A stretch of 64,000 bases of DNA from Cryptomeria japonica (taxonomy: Eukaryota > Streptophyta > Pinopsida > Cupressales > Cupressaceae). The translations under genes and the position numbers were made by a program. The DNA is taken from NCBI RefSeq assembly GCF_030272615.1, contig NC_081415.1:505623373-505687372 (forward strand), in the 5' to 3' direction. The notes beneath the pieces are model-generated. The model made no database searches. It was not told where the DNA came from and worked only from the letters and a program-made list of their open reading frames with translations. Positions 10,900-20,288 of this stretch are shown one piece after another; the stretch's first letter is position 1; every line of letters begins with the position of its first letter.

Positions 10900-12476
10900 A
10901 TAAGTGCCTCTCCTGGAAGTGGAAGGACCCCTTTGATCTTGTGATGGAAGTGGATTTTTGAACATCAGATGATCATTGTTTGTTGTTTTTGGGTCATGTC
11001 CTTCAATTTCAATTTCACCTCAGTCAATAAGATCCTTCAATCTGTGACAATTGCTTGTCTTATGTCCTCTCCCTTGGTGGAAATCACAATGTCCAGTATC
11101 CCTCCACCATGCAGGTTTGACTTGAGGTTCATAGTTTGATGTTTTGGGTAGAGTTACCAGATTTTGAGAAACCAGTTGTCATAATACTGTTTTGATGGGT
11201 TCCCCTAAGGGAGTGTATGTTCGCTTTTGTTTTTGTTGACGAGGTCTGGGTTCATTGTGAGATGTAATGCGGCCTTGATTTGGAGGAGCAATTGTGTTAG
11301 TTTGAGGTGGGGGATTCTATCTTGCAAATAGAACTACAGGTTGCGCACTTTTGATAGTTCTTGCATCCACAACCCCATGTTACTAACATTTTTGTTTTTG
11401 TTCCAGAAGCTTGGTTTGTCACTATTGAAGTGTGGGTGAGGACCATCCTTTGGTTCATTATGGATTTTGATAAGTCCTTTCTTGATGAGAGCCCGCTCAC
11501 ATTTTAAACCTTTTGTGATCATGTCATTGAAAGAGTCTGTGTCTTTGACATCTAGGTGAAATTACATTTCTTCATTTAAGTTGGAAATAAATATTTCCAC
11601 TAGTTCTTGTTCAGGTAACTGAAGAGAACGTCTGCTAGACATTTGATGCCATCGTTGCAAGAATACTGAGAATAGTTCACCTGGTTTTTGTTTAGTGTTA
11701 TATAGATCAGCCATGGTGATATCACGTTCAATGTTATGAGAGCAATGTGCCAAGAACTTCTGAACTAGCTCTTCAAAGGTCCTAATGCCACCTGGTAGTC
11801 GGGAAAACCATGATGTGGTTGTTCCTCCCAAGATTTGGGGAAAAAGGTGCATTAGGTATGTATCTTCATATGCCACTTTGAGGCAAGCTGAATGGAATTC
11901 TCTGACATGATCGCGAGGATCTCCTTTTCCTCTATACTTTTTGGACTTGGGTGTTTCAAACCCTCATGGAAAAGGTGGCATATATAGATTCCTATCAAAG
12001 GGATAGGGACAAATGTCATTGAGTGAAAATTGATTAGTCTTTACGCCACTACGAAGTTGCTGGGCGAGATTTTCCACTTGTTGCCGCAACATCTCTATGT
12101 CATTTGGAGTAGGAGGAGGTGGGTTACCTCGAGGAATGTTATATCTGATGGGATCTCTACCTCTTTCTTCTTCATGGCGACTTTGTCATTCTGATGCTTG
12201 TCTTAGTTGTGCAAGATCAAAGTCAGAGGGGAGTTTGGCTCCTTCTTGAGAAAGCTTTGAAAAGTGAGCATCTGCATTGCTCCTAAGTATTTCGTCAAAA
12301 AGTATGTTAAAGAGAGGGTTGTGGTGAGCCCTTTCTATTGTTGCAGGAGTAGGAGTACTTGGGTTTTCGTCATTAGCATTTCCTCCAAGTGCTTCTTGAA
12401 ATTCATTGATATTTTCCTCCTCTTCTTCTTCAATTTCTATTTCTTGTTGCCTTGACTGTGATCGGGTATGAGCCAT
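10900..12476 (-). pseudogene. Gag of the Tat element, broken
   Basis: The start ATG at 12476 opens a protein beginning MAHTRSQSRQQE with a Glu-rich tract. Open pieces follow at 12476-12186, 11876-11562 and 11522-11334. The middle piece is the retrotransposon gag core (GGTTTSWFSRLPGGIRTFEE, then FLQRWHQM and NLNEEM), which builds the particle. At about 11093-11045 a zinc knuckle of the form C-X2-H-X4-H-X4-C is readable (CDFHQGRGHKTSNC), as seen in Tat gag proteins. Stops separate all pieces. The end of gag is not sharply defined. Confidence 0.85.
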
Positions 12477-12479
12477 TTT

Positions 12480-14834
12480 GTTTATGAGTTTTTGTTGAAG
12501 TTGGGTGAAAACGATGATGAGTTCTTGATGAAATGAAAGATCAATGGTTGGTGTGTTGTTTTACATGTGGATCTCTAGCACTTAAAGGTGGATGTTACCA
12601 AAGTTTTCTCTTTGAATTGCTTGTTGTGTTTGATAAGGTTTTGATGTGATAAGGTTTAGAGAAATCTGAGATGTGTTACAGACTTAACTACCTAGTAATG
12701 AGAGGATTCACTCATAAACTAGTTTTAACCTGTGTAGATATGTCTCTTAGGATGAGCTTATCGTAGATGTAGAAACAATATAAAAGTGATGTTTTGTGTT
12801 TGATTCAAGCAATATCCAAAAGAGAACTTAGGACAAGAACCTCTTTAATGTTTTGAGAGTTGAAAATGAATGAGATGATGTGTGAATGAGATAATGGATG
12901 AAATGTTTTAACTTCAATAAAAGCTTTGTGTCACAAATGGAACAAATTCTACCTCTTCCCTTTCGGGCGTTGGTGGCATTTCTCGAGCTACGTTGTAAGT
13001 GATACAAATGTCTAGGAAGAAGTTGGGATTGATCTTGCCTCCTTGGTTTTTGTGATAGCTCAAAGCTCTACGGTTCAATGACTCTAAATCAAATTTCTTT
13101 GATTTGTCTTGAAGGTAGAGACGCATGTGACGTAAAAAAACTCTATGAGAGAAAAAGATTTATCTATTTAGATAGAAGAATTTTCTCCTTTTGATCAAAG
13201 CCTTTGAGCTCAATGGTCTTCTTTTCAAGTTGATGTTTTGATGAAGATTCTTCTTTCTCAAGATGTGAAGAATGGTCATAAAGTTTGATACTTTTCTTTG
13301 TTTTTGATCTTTTGGTTGTTTTGAAAAATGTTTGGTTGGATGAATACTTGTTTTGATTTTTTTGGATTTTATGATGTTTCTTTGAAAAGAAAACAAAGCA
13401 AGCACGCAAACACAACAATGTTGCCTAAAAGGCACAAATGAGTATGGGTCTAGATCAACCCAATCCTTGGACTTTTTATGACCCTTTCCTTTAAGTGTAT
13501 TTTAAGGTGCTTCCAAAGCCTGAAGTTGGCTCAATTTGTACTTGGTCTTGACTCAAAATGAAACCACTTCAAACACTTTGTATCCCTAAGGTCAAACGGC
13601 CAGTTGCGATAAATTCAGCCCACATCTTGATATTTCTTCGACTTTGGTATTACATACCTTATGAATCCCGCCGTGGTAGGTAAGGATGTGATATACTAAG
13701 TCTTGCATGAGCATAACAAATAGATGATCCCTATGATGGGGGAGTCACCACTTTCATCAAGCCACAAGTGACTTTTCAAAAAGCTATGTTTCTATTCAAG
13801 GAATTATGTATGGTGAGTATCTTGGGAGAAAAACCATCTATGCTCTTGCACTGAATTATATCACAAATATCCTCAATCAATAGAACAGGTGGGCTAATAC
13901 TTAAAGGTGTTTAGTCATTTTTGATTTCTTTGGACATAAGTTCATTCTACAGTGATTCACTTAAGAGCCTTGTAACTTGTGGTGGGGCCCATTTGTCCTT
14001 TCGGCAAGTTACACTATAGGAACAACTATACCCAAGGCTACAACTTTCGCTCTCACCTGATTTCTATAGCAGCTTGAATAATTTACCACGCAAGGTCATT
14101 CCCAAGAGTGATGTGTCTCTTGGCAGGCCTCTCTTAAAAAGATAAAAATTTGAGTGTTACTAACACTTTTCTCTTGAACCTAGGACCACGAAAGCTAAGG
14201 GAGAGGATAGTGTGTGTTATAAGTAGGACCACTTGACCAACTTTTTGCACAAGTCTGCCAATCACGAAACGCACTGGTTCTTTTTAACTTGTCATTGCAA
14301 TGATTTTTTTATCTAATTTGGAGATGTTGCTCCAACAACCATGATGTTCTTTTTAACTTCAAAGGCAATATGTTTAAGTAACTAGGAAAATGAAATCCTA
14401 GTCAACTTAATAAAAAACACGTTTGCTTGAAGTAACTCGCTTGCAAAATTGAAACAAGTTGATTGTGAATTTTATTTGCACCAAAATGGAAGTGTGGATT
14501 GTGAAATTTGAGTTTGATGCAAGAAAGAAATTTGTCTTGTCTTGTTTTAAGCACCAAATAACATGAACCTAACTTGCAAGGAAGTAAATTTGTTTTGTTC
14601 AATTTTTAGAGCACCAAATGCAAATGATCCTAATCTTGCAAGAAAACAAACTTGTTTTGTTCAATTTTTAGAGCACCAAAATGGAAATTTTTTTAACTTT
14701 TAGCAACAAAAAGGGTTAGTTTTAAACACCTGCACAAGAAACAAATAGTTAGAAAAAACTGAATTTATGGTGGGCTTCTACAAGCCTAACAAATTTCATT
14801 TTTTTGGTTACAAGGTCTTTTTTACAACGTTCTG
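12480..14834 (-). other. Long leader of the Tat element
   Basis: About 2.3 kb between the AGCGCT-type array and the gag start. A 70-codon minus-strand ORF at 13126-12914 (MRLYLQDKSKKFDLESLN at its start) has ordinary composition but I do not recognise it; it may be a captured fragment or chance. Three diverged units of about 62 bp lie at 14513-14690, each with CTTGCAAG, TTGTTTTGTTCAATTTTTAG and AGCACCAAA blocks. Lysine-rich frames at 13160-13435 look like shadows of A-rich DNA. Nothing else is supportable. Confidence 0.5.
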
Positions 14835-15090
14835 TTACAATAGCGCCACTCTGTGTTTGAACAGAAGTGCTATTTAACACAAATGCGCTAATATAGACAC
14901 AACAACACTAAAAGTAAAATTTTGACAGCAAATGCAACAGCGCTAAAATAAGCACAAAGGCGCCAAAACAATAACAAAAGCATTGAATAAAGGTCAATAG
15001 CGCCAAACTTGGTACAATAGCGCTATTGTAAAAACAATAGCACTAGAATGTCAAGTTGCAATAGCACTACAACGCGATCAAAACCGCTAA
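14835..15090 (-). repeat. Array of AGCGCTATTG-type units, right copy
   Basis: Read on the plus strand, about 11 degenerate units CAATAGCGCTA/CAATAGCACTA/CAAAGGCGCCA lie within 256 bp. Read minus they are the same type of motif as the left array at 141-415. They sit 90-350 bp downstream of the primer site, where retroelement packaging and dimerisation signals commonly occur. Several units have decayed (AGCACT, AACACT), consistent with C-to-T loss of the CpG in GCGC. Confidence 0.75.
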
Positions 15091-15173
15091 AGCACGACCT
15101 GTGTGTCAAGTTCAACATTCAAACAAGTTAGTTGTGTCAAAAAAAGGTTGTTTTAGGTGTTTGGATTCACGTA

Positions 15174-15183
15174 GGGTTCACCA
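15174..15183 (-). promoter_or_regulatory. Primer binding site of the Tat element
   Basis: On the minus strand TGGTGAACCC begins two bases inside the LTR end, as expected for annealing to the CCA end of a host tRNA. The complementarity may extend into the following TACGTGAATCC. I did not assign the tRNA species. This site fixes the inner border of the 5' LTR at 15186. Confidence 0.7.
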
Positions 15184-15185
15184 AA

Positions 15186-16672
15186 TGATGCTCTGCAAAA
15201 TACCCAAAGGTTAGACTGGAACCTGTAGTCATATAACACACAAAAACACACAAGAAATCGTTAATGTTATTCAACCAAGAACTAATCTAAGCAGGCATAT
15301 CAAAAGAGATACTAAGATCATGCTAACATATTTAACAAATGACACAAATATAAGAAGGCATCTCCAAATGCCTCTTAACATGTTCTTAGCTCCTCCTTTG
15401 TTCCTCTCCTCTCCAAGTTCCAAAATAGTGTAACTCTCAGCAACTTTTTGCACTATGGATGCTTATGGAGGTTCAAAATTGTAGATGATCTCAAGCTTAT
15501 GCAATGCAAGTGTAAAACAAACTAATTAAACATATTATGAAAAAGAACTAAGATTTATTTTAGTCCAAGATAACAATATATTAGTGATTTATGTTAAATG
15601 CTCTCTAAAATTCACTATATATTAAATGCATACAAGTTTTCAGGATCTGGATTATGAAGAAATGGGCTCTCTTTATAGGTAAAATAGAGCAATGGATGGT
15701 TGAGATTGAGTAATCTCAACAAGGGTCAGGATTGAATGATATCAAATCCATGTGAGGGCTTTCAACCCAATCCCAGGATGACAAGTGTCAATATGAGATA
15801 GGTTGAGAGGAGAGGGAAGAAGCATTAAATGCTTGACATGACCTGGGAGTTAACTTGGGGGTTAGGGTCAAGGTTGGGTTGAGTGAATAAATTCTTTATT
15901 CAAAGAATAAAACTTTTATTCAATGGATAAACTCTTGTGCAAAGGCAAAAGGGATAACCATGGTCAAAGCAATAAATGCTTGAGGAGACACATGAGTGCA
16001 AGTTGAAATAACCATAAATAGTTATGTAAGATCCATTAATGGTCATGTAAGAGCCATTAGTGGTTTTGGAAGACTTTGGAGGTTAAATTGTTGAACACAC
16101 AAAGCATTAAATGTTTTTTAAAGACTCTGAAGTCTTTGAGAAGTGACTCCAAGTTGCTTAGGAATGTGACAATAATTAGGGGATGGATTAGGCTAATTAG
16201 GAGGGGGTTAGAAGAATCTAGAAGGGGATTAGATTTGCAAGTGGGTTTGGTGGGTGAGGGAAAATAGGATTTTTATTTAAAATAAATTAATTTATTTCAA
16301 TAAATGTGTGCAAGTTGCATTTGTAGGAAAATGCAAGTGGGGGGGGGGGATAAATGATTTAAATAAATGTTTTATTTAATTTATTTAAAAGAGGAAATAG
16401 GGGATTAAACGAAATAAATATCATTTATTCATTTAATTGATTGTGAATTTGGTTAAATGAATGAATTAAAATAAATTGAATAATTTATTTAATTAATAGG
16501 AGAATGTTTGAAGATGCATTAATTAAATATTAATTTAATTAACTGATGGCTAGTGGATTTTTAATCAAATAAATAGCAAATATTCATTTAATTAACTGAT
16601 GGCTAGTGGATTTTTAATCAAATAAATAGCAAATATTCATTTAATTAAAATGGACAGATTTATGTGACTACA
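15186..16672 (-). repeat. 5' LTR of the Tat element
   Basis: The segment begins TGTAGTCACATAAATC and ends GCTCTGCATCA on the minus strand, so it has TG...CA ends, and it is followed by a two-base gap and the primer site. A minus-strand TATAAAG at 15671-15677 is a likely core promoter. The outer border at 16672/16673 is defined by the broken LTR of the host element. A 53-bp tandem duplication lies at 16537-16642. A related solo LTR is present at about 45730-46790. Confidence 0.8.
16537..16642. repeat. Tandem duplication, 2 x 53 bp, inside the Tat LTR
   Basis: Two adjacent copies begin AATTAACTGATGGCTAGTGG and appear identical over 53 bp. Their identity implies a duplication more recent than most of the decay in this element. 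Confidence 0.9.
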
Positions 16673-16738
16673 CAACCTATTACAACCATATCATCATCAT
16701 CATCAAGCTAACAATCTCCCCATTTGGCATTGATGGCA
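16673..16738 (-). repeat. 3' LTR stub and polypurine tract of the copia-like element
   Basis: Bases 16673-16713 match the start of the 5' LTR (compare 25500-25541: ACAACCTATTNCAAC, (ATC)n, CAAGCNAACA). Just inside it, read minus, is CCAAATGGGGAGATTGTTAG, a polypurine tract followed by the LTR start. The rest of this LTR is displaced to the left by the Tat element and lies outside the window. Confidence 0.8.
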
Positions 16739-17880
16739 ACACCTAAGAATTTTTTTGTCTAAGTGTCACATTACAACAATTTTGACTCAACTCAAATACA
16801 TAATGCAAAACTCCCCCTTAGCAATTACATGCTATTACAAAATTTTGACTAACTACTACTACTCCCCCTTTGACAACAATGACAAAGGTAAGCAAATATA
16901 TTTGAAACAAATGAATACAACACACCAAAATTTGCATTACCAAATGTATAAGAGTTCAAAAGTTTACAATTACATTTTGAGAAAAATATCAGCAAAATTA
17001 GTCTTCAAGAATTTCGAATCATTCTCCCATGTCTCCACAAGAGTAGATGTAATCTCAATGTGTGTTCGGACTTGATATGCAAGCTCTTCCATAGCATTAA
17101 GTGTACTCATTTCAGGTGTAGTCAAAATTGCCTCTGTCTCTTTCTATCCTCTTTGTAAAATTTCTAATTTAGGGACTAGATGAGTCTGTAACTCCTTCAA
17201 TGATGTAGTCCTCTTAATCTGTTCTGCCTCATATGCCTTAAGCTTATGTTGTATCACTATGAGAGTTCTACCAAAAATTGTTGAATCATTTAAAGGATCA
17301 AACGATTCACTCAAACTCTTTATCTCCTGTTGAGCTTCCTTTCTCTTCTTATCAGGATCATCAAAGAACAATGAAAATTGGCAGATTGTAGAAATAAATT
17401 TACCTCCATTCTTCAATGCCTATTTGATTTGGTCCATATGCACAGTGAGACCTTCTCTGTCTTTGTCAATTGCCTTGATCAATGTCTCAATTCTTTTCTT
17501 TTCATATTTTTTCTCTGATTTATGTAGAGCAACCTCTCCAAGACTTTTCATTTGCTCCCCTGCTGTTGTGACCAAGTGGTCCAATTTTTCAATGGGAGTT
17601 GTGAGACTATTAGTATCAGTCTCCGGTAACAGACTAGAAAATATTTCAATTGCAGTCTGTATAGTTTGAGCTTATCTCCTTTGAGTTCTCATTATCTTCT
17701 TCTTGAGCTTGGATTGCATAGTAGATGCAATCTCCATCAGTTCTGTTGTACTCAACATATCCATATTTATTGGTCCTTGGATGGCCATTGTATCATCATC
17801 AATTATTTTCTTTGAAGTAAGTGACCGGTGGGTCACTTTATTCTCTTGTTCTTCTTCTTTCTGCTTGTCTTCTTCCTTCT

Positions 17881-18969
17881 TGATGCAGAGCATCATGAAA
17901 AACACCAATCAAATAACCATTATCAAATCTTCTCCATAGATATCAATCCATAATGATTGTAGATCCATATATTATGTATTAAATATGAATCATTTAAACC
18001 CTTCGTCTATTCATTTCTTGCAAATGAAAATCAAGAATTTTCCCAAACTATGAAATTGACTCTATTCTGGTCATGAAATTATAGTCATGAACAGTCATTA
18101 ATAAATCTTAAAATTTTAATCACCAGGACAATCTCTCCAGTCTGATTCTATAAATTCTAGTTATAAAACTTTTTGCCAAGTTATAGAAAGATCCAATGGT
18201 TAAATCCAAAGTTATGATGATTTTTCCAAAACTGGTCGCAGTGAATCAGGGTTTTGGGTAGTTCCAAACGGTTTTCACCAAAACTCTCATAACTTTCTCA
18301 AAAATGCACGAAATCAACTCAAATGAAAAGCAATGGAAAGATTATTCAATATAATACACTATCATGATATAAATACACTTGTTTCCAGGCTGTACATGGC
18401 TGCACAAGGCCTAGAAACAAGAAGAAAACTTTCAAGACCACAAAACAAGAGATTGAAACAATGAAAATATGATACCAAAATGTTTCCAATGCTTTCCAAT
18501 TCCTTCTCCAACTTTTACACACACTTATGAACAAACATTATAGAGGTTTTATAGCCTTTTCATCTTCACATGGAAGTTACAACTACCCAACTTCCTCTTA
18601 TGACCATACAACTTCCCATTTTGGTCTTTTTACAACTTTTGAAAAATTGCATTTTACAACTTTTGACTCAAATGACTTTAAACCTTCAAAAGAACCTTCA
18701 AAAAATATTAGGATGGAATAATAATGTATTTTTGTCACCATTTTACCCCTCAAAGGTTATTTTATACAAGTTTTACCAAATGACTAATTCAATACCTTAT
18801 TAGGACAACTTGGACAACTCATTACAATGGGCTCTTTTAACCTTACATATTGATTCATATTGACTCAAAATGACATTACAAATGAAAATGCAATTGAATA
18901 TACTTCTGAATTGATTTTTATCCTCTTATAGAATCCTTTTGTGCCTTTGTGTTAGGTGCTCCTGCACCA
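17881..18969 (-). repeat. 3' LTR of the nested mini element (1089 bp)
   Basis: Complete copy. It holds about 258 bp (roughly 18053-18310) that the other LTR lacks. A minus-strand TATAAAA at 18547-18553 is the likely TATA box. A short purine stretch GGGAGTA lies just inside its border. Confidence 0.9.
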
Positions 18970-19457
18970 TACTCCCGACTTTGAAAAATTTCCAAGTCCC
19001 TTGGAAACATGGATGAAAATAACCTGCAAGAATATTTTGAGTGAGATCTTCACCTTTGTCTTCATTAATCTTTGCCTCTTTGGATTCTCTTGATGTCTTT
19101 GCTTCTTTTTGTTTTGTTTTGTTTTCTACTTCAATCAGAACTCCCATAAATGGAGTTCATATTGGATGCTCCTCAAGATGTTGCTCCAAACATAAGTCCA
19201 CCCTCAATGTTGCACCAAACTCACCAACTACTTTGCCTCACCCAGGAGTCCTTTCCTTGCCTCTCTCCCCAGGTGTTTTGGCAACCCACTGGACCTCTTT
19301 CTCAGACCCCTTGGACCATTTCCTATGGCCCCATGACAGACATTCATGTTTGCCTACTTGCAGCTAGTGGATATACATCTGCAACCACAACCATTAGCAA
19401 ACCAAAATACCAATCACTTGCTCAGCCCAGACCTTTTGCTGAGCTCTAATACCAATT
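18970..19457 (-). other. Internal region of the mini element
   Basis: 488 bp between the LTRs, with the primer site next to the right LTR. Short frames on both strands (for example a 73-codon Lys/Glu-rich one at 19147-18926) show no gag, protease or pol features. The region probably keeps only the signals needed for priming and packaging. Confidence 0.7.
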
Positions 19458-20288
19458 TGATGTAGAGCATCATGAAAAACACCAATCAAATAACCATTAT
19501 CAAATCTTCTCCATAGATATCAATCCATCATGATTGTAGATCCATATATTATGTATTAAATATGAAAAATTTAAACCCTTCATCTATTCATTTCTTGCAA
19601 ATGAAAATCAAGAATTTTCCCAAACTATGAAATCAACTCAAACCAAAAGCAATGGAAAGATTATTCAATATAATACACTATCATGATATAAATACACTTG
19701 TTTCCAGGCTGTACATGGCTGCACAAGGCCTGGAAACAAGAGGAAAACTTTCAAGACCACAAAACAAGAGATTGAAACAATGAAAATATGATACCAAAAT
19801 GTTTCCAATGCTTTCCAGTTCCTTCTCCAACTTTTACACACACTTATGAACAAACATTACAGAGGTTTTATAGCCTTTTCATCTTCACATGGAAGTTACA
19901 ACTACCCAACTTCCTCTTGTGACCATACAACTTCCCATTTTGGTCTTGTTACAACTTTTGAAAAATTGCATTTTACAACTTTTGACTCAAATGACTTTAA
20001 ACCTTCAAAAGAACCTTCAAAAAATATTAGGATGGAATAATAATGTATTTTTGTCACCATTTTACCCCTCAAAGGTTATTTTATACAAGTTTTACCAAAT
20101 GACTAATTCAAGACCTTATTAGGACAACTTGGACAACTCATTACAATGGGCTCTTTTAGCCTTACATATTGATTCATATTGACTCAAAATGACATTACAA
20201 ATGAAAATGCAATTGAATATACTTATGAATTGATTTTTATCCTCTTATAGAATCCTTTTGTGCCTTTGTGTTAGGTGCTCCTGCACCA
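19458..20288 (-). repeat. 5' LTR of the nested mini element (831 bp, internally deleted)
   Basis: Matches the other LTR except for one deletion of about 258 bp whose edges share a GAAAT-type microhomology, pointing to illegitimate recombination. A minus-strand TATAAAA is at 19866-19872. Confidence 0.9.

Larger units (their letters stand above)
1..16672 (-). mobile_element. Ty3/Gypsy Tat-lineage LTR retrotransposon, decayed, 3' LTR not in window
   Basis: On the minus strand the order is 5' LTR, primer site, long leader, gag, protease, linker, RT, RNase H, a second RNase H, integrase. The extra RNase H between the RT-linked one and integrase is the hallmark of the plant Tat lineage, and Tat elements are also known for extra ORFs, often antisense, between integrase and the 3' LTR. 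Here that place holds a plus-strand plant mobile domain cassette. The right edge lies inside the 3' LTR of a copia-like element (16673-16713 is the remaining stub), so the Tat element is a nested insertion. Its 3' LTR must lie left of base 1 if the unit is intact. All coding parts carry stops or frameshifts. Inclusion of bases 1-5186 in the same element is inferred from this nesting and from Tat architecture; the left part could instead be a separate plus-strand relative. Confidence 0.8.
17881..20288 (-). mobile_element. Mini LTR retrotransposon (TRIM/LARD-like), nested, TSD CTTCT
   Basis: Two direct repeats, 17881-18969 and 19458-20288, flank only 488 bp. Both begin TGATG(C/T)AGAGCATCATG and end CTCCTGCACCA. 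The flanks are CTTCT at 17876-17880 and CTTCT at 20289-20293, a clean 5-bp target duplication. On the minus strand TGGTATTAGAGC (19443-19454) is an initiator-Met primer site with one mismatch. No gag or pol is present, so it must have been moved by another element's enzymes. I count roughly a dozen substitutions over the shared 831 bp, so it is older than the copia element at 26108. Confidence 0.92.

Noticed and set aside
13160-13435. Two overlapping Lys-rich minus-strand ORFs in the Tat leader
   Set aside because: They are compositional, from T-rich plus-strand DNA, and overlap each other in different frames.
19041-19449. Plus-strand ORFs of about 100 codons inside the mini element
   Set aside because: They are antisense to the element, limited to its non-coding interior, and have no gag or pol features.
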